This document shows positions 19,179 to 27,819 of a stretch of DNA of 64,000 bases, in pieces (the first letter of the stretch is position 1; every line of letters starts with the position of its first letter). The notes under the pieces are model-generated. The model ran no database searches and was not told the origin of the DNA. It worked only from the letters and a program-made list of their open reading frames with translations. This DNA is from Microbaculum marinisediminis (GTDB lineage: Bacteria; Pseudomonadota; Alphaproteobacteria; Rhizobiales; Tepidamorphaceae), in the NCBI RefSeq assembly GCF_025397915.1, contig NZ_JALIDZ010000001.1:434001-498000 (forward strand), given 5' to 3'. Made by a program: the position numbers and the translations under genes.

Positions 19179-21731
19179 TCAGCGCAGCGGCCTGACGGCG
19201 GCCTCGCCCATCGCCTCGGCGATGAGCGCGTCGGCGGCCTCGGCGAGCAGGCTTTCGTCGGCTTCGCCGTGCACCGGCTCCTTGCCGATCTCCAGAAGCA
19301 CCGGCACGGCGAGCGGCGACACCCGGTCGAGCGTCTGGTGGACGATCCTGCCGCGCGTGCGCCGCAGCATGTCGCCGACGCGGGTGACATCGAGCAGGCC
19401 CGTGGCCGCGTCGGCGCGGGTCGCCTGCAGCAGGACGTGATCGGGCTCGTGGCTCATCAGGACGTCGTAGATCAGGTCGGAGGACACGGTCATCTGGCGG
19501 CCGGTCTTCTCCTTGCCGGGATGGCGCCGCTCGATCAGCCCGGAAATCGTCGCGCAGGTGCGGAAGGTGCGCTTCATCAGGCTCGATTCGGCGAGCCAGG
19601 CCTCCAGATCGTCGCCGAGCATGTCCTGATCGAACAGCTCGCCGAGCGATAGCCGGCCCATCCGGATCATGGCGGCGATATCGCCCAGGCCCCAGACGGC
19701 GAGCGCGTATTCCGAGGCGACGAAGCCGAGCGGGCGGGCGCGCATGCGCTCGAGCCGGCGCGTCAGCAGCATGCCGAGCGTCTGGTGGGCGAGCCTGCCT
19801 TCGAACGGATAGCAGACGAGATAGAAGCGCGCCCCGCGCGGAAAGGTCTCGACCAGAAGCTGGTCGCGGCGCGGGATGACCGAGCGCAGCTTCTGCACCC
19901 CGAGCCATTCGCCGACCTCGCCGGGCAGCCGGCGCCACAGCCGTTCGTCGGCCAGGATCGCGCGCACCCGGTCGGCGAGATAGGTCGACAGCGGGAACTT
20001 GCCGCCCTGATAGGAGGGCACCTTGGCGTCCTCGTTGACGGCGCGGGATACGTAGACCTCGGTCTCGCGCAGACCTTCCAGCCGCAGGATGTGACCGGCG
20101 AAGACGAAGGTGTCGCCGGGCGCGAGCTGGTCGACGAACCACTCCTCGATCTCGCCGAGCATGCGCCCGCCGACGAGCGCCCTGGAGCGGCCACCCCGGA
20201 CCAGCCGGACCTTCAGCATCGGCGCCTCGACGATGGTGCCGACATTGAGCCGGTACTGCTGGGCGACCTTGGGGTTGGAGACGCGCCACCTGCCTTCCGG
20301 CGTCCTGCGGATGCGGGCGTAGCGCTCGTAGGTCTTCAGCGCGTAGCCGCCGGTGGCGACGAAATCGACGACGCGGTCGAAGGTCGCGCGATCGAGATCG
20401 GCATAGGCCGCCGCGCCGGTCACTTCCCGGTAGAGCGCGTCGGCATCGAACGGCGCGGCGACGGCGGAACCGAGCACGTGCTGGGCCAGCACGTCGAGCG
20501 CGCCGGTGCGTGGCGGCGGCGAGTCCTGGGCGTTCTCGGCAAGCGCCTCCAGCGCCGCCTCGCATTCCATCACCTCGAACCGGTTGGCGGGCACCAGTAG
20601 CGCCTTGGACGGCTCGTCGAGACGGTGGTTGGCGCGGCCGATGCGCTGGGCCAGCCGGCTCGCGCCCTTCGGCGCGCCGACATTGACGACGAGATCGATG
20701 TCGCCCCAGTCGACGCCGAGATCCAGCGTGGAGGTGCAGACCACCGCCTTGAGCGCGCCGGCGACCATCGCCGCCTCGACCTTGCGGCGCTGGCCGACGT
20801 CGAGGGAGCCGTGATGCAGCGCGATGGCGAGCCCGTCCTCGTTGATGCGCCACAGCTCCTGGAACAACATCTCGGCCTGGCTGCGGGTGTTGACGAAGAC
20901 GAGCGTCGTCTGGTGCGCGCGGATCGCCTCGTAGATCGCGCCGAGCGCATAGCGGGCCGAATGCCCGGCCCAGGGCACCCGCTCCTTCGGCGCCAGGATC
21001 GAGACGTCGGGGGCGACGGCGCTCTCGGCGACGACGAGATCGGCGACGGCGGTATCCGCATTCGGGCCGTGCGACTGATCCATCGGCCAGCGGGCGAGCA
21101 CCTGAGGATCGGCGACCGTCGCCGACAGGCCGACGACGCGCAGGCCCGGCGCCAGCGACCGCAGCCGGGCAATCCCCAGCGCCAGCAGGTCGCCGCGCTT
21201 GGAGGTGACCAGGGCATGCAGCTCGTCGAGCACGATCGTCTTCAGGTTGGCGAACAGCGTCGGCGCCTCGCGGCTGGCGATCAGCAGGGCGATCTGCTCC
21301 GGCGTCGTCATCAGCATCTGCGGCGGGTCGTAGCGCTGGCGCTGGCGCTTCGATTGCGGCGTGTCGCCTGTGCGGGTCTCGACGCGGATGTCGAGGCCCA
21401 TCTCGGCGATCGGCGTCTCGAGGTTTCGCGCGACGTCGACGGCGAGCGCCTTCAGCGGCGAGATGTAGAGCGTGTGCAGCGGCGAGGCGCGGCTGGCCGC
21501 CGTGCCGGGCTTGTGCCGCGGCGTCGCCGCCAACTCAACGAGGCTCGGCAGGAAGCCGGCGAGCGTCTTGCCCGCCCCGGTCGGCGCGATCAGCAGGGCC
21601 GAGCGCCCGGCGCGGGCCTTGGCGAGCAGCGCGCGCTGATGCGGCCGCGGCACCCAGCCGCGCGCGGCGAACCAGCCGGCGAAGGGCTCGGGCAGGAGAT
21701 CGAGGTCTGCGATCGGCTCGGTAACGCTCAC
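19179..21731 (-). CDS. ligase-associated DNA damage response DEXH-box helicase (Lhr-like)
   Basis: 850 aa. Superfamily 2 motifs are clear: Walker A LLIAPTGAGKTLAGFLPSL near 50, motif Ia YISPLKALAVDVARNL, DEXH box IVLDELHALVTSKRGD, motif III LSATVADP, then VCTSTLDLGVDWGDIDLVV and RIGRANHR in the second RecA domain. A long C-terminal Lhr-core-like region follows. The family acts in DNA repair with PdeM and an ATP-dependent ligase. Transcription runs toward the methyltransferase and pdeM genes. Confidence 0.92.
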   Translation of the reverse strand: MSVTEPIADLDLLPEPFAGWFAARGWVPRPHQRALLAKARAGRSALLIAPTGAGKTLAGFLPSLVELAATPRHKPGTAASRASPLHTLYISPLKALAVDVARNLETPIAEMGLDIRVETRTGDTPQSKRQRQRYDPPQMLMTTPEQIALLIASREAPTLFANLKTIVLDELHALVTSKRGDLLALGIARLRSLAPGLRVVGLSATVADPQVLARWPMDQSHGPNADTAVADLVVAESAVAPDVSILAPKERVPWAGHSARYALGAIYEAIRAHQTTLVFVNTRSQAEMLFQELWRINEDGLAIALHHGSLDVGQRRKVEAAMVAGALKAVVCTSTLDLGVDWGDIDLVVNVGAPKGASRLAQRIGRANHRLDEPSKALLVPANRFEVMECEAALEALAENAQDSPPPRTGALDVLAQHVLGSAVAAPFDADALYREVTGAAAYADLDRATFDRVVDFVATGGYALKTYERYARIRRTPEGRWRVSNPKVAQQYRLNVGTIVEAPMLKVRLVRGGRSRALVGGRMLGEIEEWFVDQLAPGDTFVFAGHILRLEGLRETEVYVSRAVNEDAKVPSYQGGKFPLSTYLADRVRAILADERLWRRLPGEVGEWLGVQKLRSVIPRRDQLLVETFPRGARFYLVCYPFEGRLAHQTLGMLLTRRLERMRARPLGFVASEYALAVWGLGDIAAMIRMGRLSLGELFDQDMLGDDLEAWLAESSLMKRTFRTCATISGLIERRHPGKEKTGRQMTVSSDLIYDVLMSHEPDHVLLQATRADAATGLLDVTRVGDMLRRTRGRIVHQTLDRVSPLAVPVLLEIGKEPVHGEADESLLAEAADALIAEAMGEAAVRPLR

Positions 21732-21822
21732 GAAAGCAGAGGTAGCGCCGCAAATCCGCCACGTCTATCGCGGGATCGGCGCGGCCGCGCGAAATCCGAA
21801 GTGGGCGCCGCGGCCCGCCTGG

Positions 21823-22818
21823 TCATTCCGGCGCGCAGGAGCCGCCGCCGAGCACGCAGAATTTGGCGCAGTGCGGGTGGCAGAGCTTGACGGCACCGCG
21901 CGAGAACATGCCGCCGTCGGCGGCAAGCGACTCGGCCAGCGTCGCGCCCATCCCGAAGGCGTCGTCATAGGGCAGCAGCGTGCAGGGCAGGACGGTGAGC
22001 GCGGCGGCGCCCCGGCGCTTCACCACCATGCGGCTCGTCGCGCACATCATGGCGTTCGGCGACAGGTCGAGGATGCCCCAGCAGGCGGTGGTAATCTCGG
22101 GCACGTCGACGCGGGCGTCCATCTCCGGGAAGATGACGAGGGCGGTGCGGTCGTCGGCGTCGATCGGCCAGCCGCGTTCGGCGAACAGCGCCGCGTATCC
22201 CGCCCGCGCGACCGGCTCGGGCTCACCCCAGACGGAGCGGCCGGCGATCGCGACCGAGAAGCCGTTTTCCGCGAGCCAGTCGAGGCCGGCGAGCGTCTTG
22301 TCGAAGGTTTTCGCGCCGCGCTCCTGCTCGTGCAGTTCGGCGGTGTAGTGATCGAGGCTGACGCGCATCACCAGCCTGTCGCCGTAGGTCTCGCGCAGGC
22401 GCAGGAGGCCGGCCCTGACCGGCGGGCGCTGCATCGGCTGCATGGCGTTGGTCAGCACCAGCGCGCGAAAGCCGCGCGACAGGGCGTCTTCAAGCATCTC
22501 CAGCATATCGGGATTCATGAAGGGCTCGCCGCCGGTAAAGCCGATTTCGGCGGTGGGCAGGCCGAGTTCGGCGATCTCGTAGAGATAGGCGCGCGCCTCC
22601 GCCGCGGTGATGTAGGCGAGGCGGTCGTTGGTCGGGCTCGATTCGATGTAGCAGTTGACGCAGGTGATGTTGCAGAGCGTGCCGGTGTTGATCCACAGCG
22701 TGTCGAGGCGCTCCAGCGCGACAGTCGCCCGCGCCTCGCCCTTTGCGGTTATGTCGGGATCGCGGAATTTCAGCGGATCGAGGGCGACGAAGCCCTTTTC
22801 GAAGGCAAGATCGTTCAT
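21823..22818 (-). CDS. radical SAM protein, function unknown
   Basis: 331 aa from the ATG at 22818 (MNDLAFEKGFVALDPLKFR); the open frame extends 78 nt upstream. The 4Fe-4S motif CxxxCxxC is present as CNITCVNCY near residue 55, followed by the SAM-binding GGEPFMNPD. A C-terminal cysteine cluster (CHPHCAKFCVLGGGSC) suggests an auxiliary iron-sulfur site, as in SPASM/twitch-type members. No substrate or peptide partner is visible nearby; the next gene is tRNA-Gly. Confidence 0.85.
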   Translation of the reverse strand: MNDLAFEKGFVALDPLKFRDPDITAKGEARATVALERLDTLWINTGTLCNITCVNCYIESSPTNDRLAYITAAEARAYLYEIAELGLPTAEIGFTGGEPFMNPDMLEMLEDALSRGFRALVLTNAMQPMQRPPVRAGLLRLRETYGDRLVMRVSLDHYTAELHEQERGAKTFDKTLAGLDWLAENGFSVAIAGRSVWGEPEPVARAGYAALFAERGWPIDADDRTALVIFPEMDARVDVPEITTACWGILDLSPNAMMCATSRMVVKRRGAAALTVLPCTLLPYDDAFGMGATLAESLAADGGMFSRGAVKLCHPHCAKFCVLGGGSCAPE

Positions 22819-22995
22819 GAGCGGCCGGACGGAGCTTATCTGCGATTGTTGGCCAATACCTAGCAGAAAGAACCGGTTTCGCCATCCAGAGGCCATTCAA
22901 GCGCGTTCACGTTCGCTTGTTTCGTGAATCTATCCGCGGCCGCGCGACCAAAAGCCTTGACAGATCTCGCGCCTTGCGGATGTTCTGTGCGCGTT

Positions 22996-23070
22996 GCGGG
23001 CGTAGTTCAGTGGTAGAACGTCAGCTTCCCAAGCTGAATGTCGTCGGTTCGATCCCGATCGCCCGCTCCA
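22996..23070 (+). tRNA. tRNA-Gly (anticodon CCC)
   Basis: 75 nt including an encoded CCA. The acceptor stem GCGGGCG pairs with CGCCCGC, the anticodon stem TCAGC/GCTGA encloses the loop TTCCCAA (anticodon CCC), and the T arm has TTCGATC. A -35-like TTGACA lies at 22957-22962. Its 3' half is duplicated at 32896-32947, so it is the integration site of the adjacent element and stays intact on the integrase side. Confidence 0.95.
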
Positions 23071-23075
23071 ATTTT
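23024..23075. repeat. attL: 52-bp direct repeat, tRNA-proximal copy
   Basis: From GCTTCCCAAGCTGAATG to CTCCAATTTT. It is identical for 52 bp to 32896-32947 and spans the 3' half of tRNA-Gly plus 5 bp beyond the CCA. Confidence 0.9.
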
Positions 23076-23156
23076 CCTTAAAGCGAACAACGGGTTGACG
23101 CCCTACCGCTAATCTACGCGTTCCCCAACGTTCCCCATCGCGTTCCCTATTCCAGT

Positions 23157-24401
23157 TCACTCATCGTTCCGCGCCTTGCGATGCGCCGCGCGAAGCTCTG
23201 CGATTCGACGCGCCTTTCCGAGCGCGCCACGGCTGTAACGCGCCGTCGTGGAGGCCTGTGCATGGCCCACCGCACCGCGTATCTCGTCAAGCGCCGCGCC
23301 GGCGTCTTCGGCCTCGGTAATGGCCCCTGCCCGCGCGTCCATGTTCCATACCGTGTCCGGGATGCCGGCCGCCCGCGCGACGACGCGCCACTCGCGCCCA
23401 TAGGCCCATTCCGCGTAGGGCCGGCCCGCCATCTCGTCGACGATCAGCGCCCCCACCCGCTGCTCCGCAGGGATCTGCTCCAGCAGCTCGGTTACAAGCG
23501 GACACAAGGCCAAGTCGACGGCGATCAGCGAACCGGTCTTCGTCGTCGCCTTACGAAGCACCAGGTCGTCGCCAATGTCCGACCAGGTGAGGCCGTTGAC
23601 CCATCGCCGGCGACGCAGCACGACCCCGGACGCCGACCCGCCGTCCGGTATCGGTTCCCATTCGCCGATCACGTCACGCTGTCGCATGCCCGTCTCGAAT
23701 TGCAGCGCCGTGCCGAGCGCAAGCGACAGGCGGCCCGCTTCGAGCGCAGCCGTGATGAACGACCGCACGTGCTTGAGCTCGAGGCGGACGCGCCGTCGCG
23801 CCGGCTGTTTGAAGCGTGCCTCGTCGAGGATCGATTTGAGCCGGGCGCATTCCGGCAGTTCGGTCATGATCCCATAGCTCATCAAGAGCCGGAGCATCTT
23901 GATCAGCCCGTGCGCCCGGCGCACGCGCTCCGGCCCGCCTGGCGTCGCCGGCTTCTTCGCCTCGTCGTACCAGCGGCGGAAATCGGGATGACGCAACGCC
24001 GACAGCGACCGCTTGCCGAACGCTCTTTCGAGGATCGCCAACGACGGGTCATAGTCGTTGCGCCGCGTGTTCCACTTCACCGCCTTGTAGGGGCTTGCCG
24101 GGTCAGTCTGGTAAAGCCGGATCAGGCTTCTGAGCGTGCCGTCGAACCGCAAATAGTCCTGCTTCTGTCCAGCCGCCCAAGAAAGCATTTCGGCTTGGTA
24201 GCGTCGGCACGCGGCGGCAATGAGCGCCCGGCCGTCCGGCGTGGTGGCGTCGTAGTGAAGGCGAACCGTCTTCGGCGTGTAGCCTTTCCGCACCAGGTCG
24301 GCACGGGCAACCCACACGTGACGGACCGTCCCGTCCTTGTTTCGCCGAGCCTTGTAGCCCGGCGCGTCGTCATCGAAGGGCATCGAGATTTTCCTCTCCA
24401 T
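23157..24401 (-). CDS. tyrosine recombinase / integrase of the element
   Basis: 414 aa. The C-terminal catalytic domain shows the first Arg in QFETGMRQRDVIGEW, the box II region as VWNMDARAGAITEAEDAG (Asp where HxxR integrases usually have His), and GHAQASTTARYSRGAL with the box His and nucleophilic Tyr. The N-terminal third is a basic arm-binding/SAM-like region. It lies next to the intact tRNA end, as expected for tRNA-targeting integrases. A start at an internal Met (MPFDDDAPG, 24383) is also possible. Confidence 0.92.
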   Translation of the reverse strand: MERKISMPFDDDAPGYKARRNKDGTVRHVWVARADLVRKGYTPKTVRLHYDATTPDGRALIAAACRRYQAEMLSWAAGQKQDYLRFDGTLRSLIRLYQTDPASPYKAVKWNTRRNDYDPSLAILERAFGKRSLSALRHPDFRRWYDEAKKPATPGGPERVRRAHGLIKMLRLLMSYGIMTELPECARLKSILDEARFKQPARRRVRLELKHVRSFITAALEAGRLSLALGTALQFETGMRQRDVIGEWEPIPDGGSASGVVLRRRRWVNGLTWSDIGDDLVLRKATTKTGSLIAVDLALCPLVTELLEQIPAEQRVGALIVDEMAGRPYAEWAYGREWRVVARAAGIPDTVWNMDARAGAITEAEDAGAALDEIRGAVGHAQASTTARYSRGALGKARRIAELRAAHRKARNDE

Positions 24402-24630
24402 CTGGATTGAAAGCCTCGATGCTAGCGAGACCGTATCGGCGCTTCCAATAGGCCTCCACTGCCGGCCAGAACCGGCCGCCCATAATCGGGTCGATCCGCG
24501 GCAGTCCGTCGCGCTCCAAGACAGCTGCCTTGTCCGGCCATTCCGCCGGCGCCTGGCTTAACCGGCGCGCGATTTCGGCCTCGCAGGGAAAGAGGCCCTG
24601 ATTGCGAACGGGATCGATTTTGCGCGACAT
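24370..24630 (-). CDS. small excisionase-like protein overlapping the integrase
   Basis: 86 aa. Its 3' end overlaps the integrase start by 32 nt on the same strand, so the two are co-transcribed. The sequence includes LERDGLPRIDPIMGGRFW and WKRRYGL, a pattern seen in small proteins beside phage integrases. Position and size suggest a recombination directionality factor or small regulator; no clear HTH is visible, so this is inference. Confidence 0.65.
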   Translation of the reverse strand: MSRKIDPVRNQGLFPCEAEIARRLSQAPAEWPDKAAVLERDGLPRIDPIMGGRFWPAVEAYWKRRYGLASIEAFNPDGEENLDALR

Positions 24631-24779
24631 ACCGGGAGCGCCCTAGCTGCTGACAAATTGGTTGCGGTCTCGCCTCCCCACCTCGGAGCATTTCAGACAG
24701 GGGGCAGGTGAGGAGGCTTGCTCCCGAGACGGACCGCGCGCCACGTTTCGATCCCCGCGCCTGATCGTTTTTCGGCTGG

Positions 24780-26627
24780 CTATTCGCCCGGATTCGAGTA
24801 CCAGCTCCGCCAATCGACAAAGCCGCCCCCGAAGTCGAGCCGAACGCGGAACCTGACGCCGTCGACATCGAAGCCAGCTTCGGTATCGATCTGCGGTCCG
24901 GGATCGCCCTCCAGGTAAGCGTACTCCAAGCCGTCAATCACGCCGGGATCGGCCACGACGTACCACCGGGTCGCGTCCGTGAAGCGCGGCTCCACGATCA
25001 GCTCCAGGCGGCCGCTGAACGGATTGACGTCATCGACCTTGGCGGCCGCGATCGAGGCCAGGACCTGCTCGCCGATGGTCTCCAGCTCGGCAGGGACGAG
25101 TAGATATTTGGGCGGCACCGAAATCAATTCGCCCTGCAGCCCGGTCTGCTTCCGCATCGCCTGGCGGGCCACCGTCAAGGTGGTCACCGACACGACCGCA
25201 CCGGAAGCGGCGAGGTTGCCATGATCGGCGTGGAACAACGCCTTGCCGTCGCTCATCGCGGCGTTCGCCTTCACGAGATCGGCAAGGAAATTGTTTTCGA
25301 ACGCGAGTGCCGCGCGGCCCATTTCGCGCGGCACGCGATCGAACGCGGCGAGATCATCGTTTACGAGCGCCTGCCGGGTGATGCCGAAGATCTTGCCGAA
25401 GGTATCGATCTTGTAGCTCTCACCGCTCTCGTTGAACGTTCCGTGCTTGAATTCCCCGTGCTCGTTGACTTTCTCAAGGCTCGGCCCACCGGAGAGTTGC
25501 AGCTTTGTTTTTTTCCGGAAATCCCGAGCGGTCGTCTGTCGCGCGACCATTCGCACACCGGAGGTCGGCACGTCGTACGCGGCTCGGAGCGTCCGGTTCA
25601 CTGTGTCGGCGAGCACCAATGGAAAATCGCTTGTGGTGTGCAGACCGCGAGTGACGAGTTCAGCCGTCGAAAGACCGCGCGTGCTGTGTCCGCCGAACGC
25701 AAGGCACTGCCGAGCGAGTTCGGGGACCGTGAGCCTGGCGAACTCCCGCGCCGGATCGCTGAGCGAGTGGCTCGGCGCGATCCGCTGATAGAGCGCTTCA
25801 CCCATTGCGGCGGCACGGAACTCGGGATTGTCGAAGCTTGCGCCGCCGCCGCCGACTTCGACATGCGGGAACGTCATATGCTCTTCCGAGCGCTTTGCCA
25901 GATGGTCGAGGATCGCCTCCTTGAAGGGTCCCTCGTCCTTGTCCTTGTGGCGGTTGTAGAACTTGTTGGTGAGACCGTAGCGCTGCACCAGCGCCCGCCT
26001 TTCGGTCTCGCCGAAGGTCCGCGTCTCCTGCTCGCGCGTCGGCGTCGCCGGCGGCGGGGCCTCGATGGTGGCAGTCTCGATTTCGTCGGGATCCATGGAT
26101 GTCTCCTTTGACCGGACATGCGCGCCCGGATCGGCTGCCACCGACACGGCGCTGACTTCGTAAAGGTGGATTTGGCGGGCGATGCGGACTTCCCGTTCGC
26201 CTGCATTCGCCGGCGGAATGCGCTCCCACTCGCCGACCTCGTAGCCGAAGCTGATCGCGACACCGACTCCGGCGACGAGGTCGCGGACTAGCTGCTTGGC
26301 GGCCTGGCTATCGCCGAGCTTGATCTTCGCCCGGACGTTCTGCGGCCCGACCGTGACCGCGAGTACGCGGCCGAGCTTCGCGCCCGGATTGAACATGTTA
26401 TGACCGGCGAGGAACGGGACGCCGGCCGGTGAACCGACCCGGGTCAGGTCCCAATTGCTGGCCTCGCGGGAAAGCCGCTCGATGTAGCCGTACCGGCGCA
26501 CGTCGGCGAAGGTCGAAACCACCGCGTCCAGCGTGCGGGTTTCCTCGTCCCAACTCAGTCCGCCGGCGGGCGCGCGGCGCACCATCAGGTCGGATTGATT
26601 CGCGTCGATCGCGCGCTGCAGCATCAT
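24780..26627 (-). CDS. prohead protease / major capsid protein fusion
   Basis: 615 aa from tandem ATGs with a GGAGG ribosome site; the frame is open for 366 nt more upstream but that region belongs to the preceding gene. Residues about 1-170 resemble the HK97-type prohead protease, with His in PFLAGHNMFNPG and Ser in VSAVSVAADPGAHV. A Glu/Pro/Thr-rich linker follows. From about residue 300 to the end the sequence is major-capsid-like (TTSDFPLVLADTVNRTLR, DFRKKTKLQLSGGPSLEK, ALFHADHGNLA, LELIVEPRFTD). The protease matures the shell. No other structural gene is present in the element. Confidence 0.9.
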   Translation of the reverse strand: MMLQRAIDANQSDLMVRRAPAGGLSWDEETRTLDAVVSTFADVRRYGYIERLSREASNWDLTRVGSPAGVPFLAGHNMFNPGAKLGRVLAVTVGPQNVRAKIKLGDSQAAKQLVRDLVAGVGVAISFGYEVGEWERIPPANAGEREVRIARQIHLYEVSAVSVAADPGAHVRSKETSMDPDEIETATIEAPPPATPTREQETRTFGETERRALVQRYGLTNKFYNRHKDKDEGPFKEAILDHLAKRSEEHMTFPHVEVGGGGASFDNPEFRAAAMGEALYQRIAPSHSLSDPAREFARLTVPELARQCLAFGGHSTRGLSTAELVTRGLHTTSDFPLVLADTVNRTLRAAYDVPTSGVRMVARQTTARDFRKKTKLQLSGGPSLEKVNEHGEFKHGTFNESGESYKIDTFGKIFGITRQALVNDDLAAFDRVPREMGRAALAFENNFLADLVKANAAMSDGKALFHADHGNLAASGAVVSVTTLTVARQAMRKQTGLQGELISVPPKYLLVPAELETIGEQVLASIAAAKVDDVNPFSGRLELIVEPRFTDATRWYVVADPGVIDGLEYAYLEGDPGPQIDTEAGFDVDGVRFRVRLDFGGGFVDWRSWYSNPGE

Positions 26628-26646
26628 TGCGCCTCCGTGGGGTCGT

Positions 26647-27150
26647 TCAACGCTTTGAAGCCCCTTCCTTGCCGTCGCGGTCGAGCCGTGACAGCTCGAC
26701 CAAGAGCGAGAGCCGAGGCCGAAGGGCTTCCGCAACCTGACGGCAATCGAGCGCGATCCAGCCTGGAACGCTGTATTGGGTCGCGTTCTCCAGCTTTTCG
26801 AACAGTTCGATTTGGAGATCTTTGCCCATTGGCCACGCAGCGATAAACGGCAGGTCGCGATATCGGCGATCGAGATCTGTAAGATCGTCATCTCCCTTGA
26901 GATGTGCCCAGACGAACTGCGTAGCGTACCGGCCGAGCTTGATGGCGAAGTCCAAGTCGGCAACCAGACGCGAGGAGGCCAACAGGTGGGCAATCGCGAG
27001 GGCGGCTATGTCTCCATAACCATATCCCCACCGCCCGTTTGGCCGGAGCTGCCCGATCTCCTCCAACAGGCCACGGAAACGCCAATCCCGTAGAGACGCG
27101 GCGCTGACGCCAGTGTGGTGAGCAACTTCTCTTGGATCGAATAGCCGCAC
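26647..27150 (-). CDS. MerR-like DNA-binding regulator upstream of the capsid gene
   Basis: 167 aa from a GTG start with GGAG about 10 nt upstream. The N-terminus MRLFDPREVAHHTGVSAASL and the following DWRFRGLLE form a MerR/excisionase-type winged helix, and the rest is helical without metal ligands. The stop lies 19 bp before the capsid-fusion start, so it probably heads a two-gene operon. A 10-bp inverted repeat 12-53 bp upstream is a likely binding site. Confidence 0.75.
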   Translation of the reverse strand: MRLFDPREVAHHTGVSAASLRDWRFRGLLEEIGQLRPNGRWGYGYGDIAALAIAHLLASSRLVADLDFAIKLGRYATQFVWAHLKGDDDLTDLDRRYRDLPFIAAWPMGKDLQIELFEKLENATQYSVPGWIALDCRQVAEALRPRLSLLVELSRLDRDGKEGASKR

Positions 27151-27161
27151 GGTGCCTAACT

Positions 27162-27203
27162 CCGTTGTATTTAACGTTTATATATCATTGCACAATACAA
27201 CGG
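27162..27203. promoter_or_regulatory. inverted repeat upstream of the MerR-like/capsid operon
   Basis: CCGTTGTATT (27162-27171) and AATACAACGG (27194-27203) are perfect 10-bp arms separated by 22 bp of AT-rich DNA. They lie directly upstream of the GTG start at 27150, which fits a repressor or activator site over a promoter. Confidence 0.55.
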
Positions 27204-27290
27204 TCAATAAATTTGCTGCGCGGTTGGCAATCCACGCTCACTGGAGCCGCCCCCCCCCCACATCGCAAGCGCCGCTCCGAACATCGACCC

Positions 27291-27770
27291 TCACATGCCG
27301 TCCTCGCGCTCGCACTGGTCGCCGACATCCTCCTCCAGGTCTCGGTCGGCGCCGATCGCCCAATGCGGCTGGAACCAGTTCCCCACGCAGCCCAGGCTCG
27401 GTTCACGGTCTGGGTCCGGCTCGTGACCGTCGTGCTCGCCTTCTCGATCGTCGTCGGTTCCGCCGGCCCAAGCCTTCAGAAACCCGTGCTCCAGGCTACC
27501 GAGACTCGGCTCCCGCTCGTCGCCGTTAGGCTCGTGGTCCTCGTCCAGCTCGCGCGGGTCGGTGTCCTCGTCGACATCGCTGTCCTCGGCGTCGGCATCG
27601 CCGTCGACCTCGTCGAGGAACAGCGTCATTGACTCGACGAAATTGAGCGCGTCTTGAACGGCCGCTTCGAGCAGCCGCCGCAGCGCCGGCGTGATCGCCA
27701 GGAACTCGGTCAGGTGATCAGAGACAAGGGTCTCCCGTTCGCGGACATGGGTATTCATGCGCGGCCTCAT
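27291..27770 (-). CDS. acidic phage-type protein with repeated REPSLG motif
   Basis: 159 aa; a second in-frame Met at 27758 may be the real start. An ordinary helical N-terminus (about 1-55) is followed by a strongly acidic region (DGDADAEDSDVDEDTDPREL) and two copies of a short unit with REPSLG (EREPSLGSLEHGF, DREPSLGCVGNWF). I recognise this as a recurrent type in alphaproteobacterial phage-like elements, without an assigned function. Its start lies inside the operator shared with the divergent XRE gene. Confidence 0.7.
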   Translation of the reverse strand: MRPRMNTHVRERETLVSDHLTEFLAITPALRRLLEAAVQDALNFVESMTLFLDEVDGDADAEDSDVDEDTDPRELDEDHEPNGDEREPSLGSLEHGFLKAWAGGTDDDREGEHDGHEPDPDREPSLGCVGNWFQPHWAIGADRDLEEDVGDQCEREDGM

Positions 27771-27810
27771 GTGGTATAGAATTGTTCAGACGAGCCATTC
27801 TGTACCACAT
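27769..27810. promoter_or_regulatory. divergent operator between the acidic-protein and XRE genes
   Basis: ATGTGGTATAGAAT (27769-27782) and ATTCTGTACCACAT (27797-27810) are 14-bp inverted arms with one mismatch and a 14-nt spacer. A third half-site, GTACCAC, occurs at 27832-27838 inside the start of the XRE gene. The layout suggests a repressor-controlled switch. Confidence 0.6.
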
Positions 27811-27819
27811 GGAAGCTAT

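Noticed and set aside
22930-23160. Short minus-strand frame with the segment SGSNRRHSAWEA
   Set aside because: This is the antisense of tRNA-Gly, a well-known false ORF; it also appears at attR in another frame.
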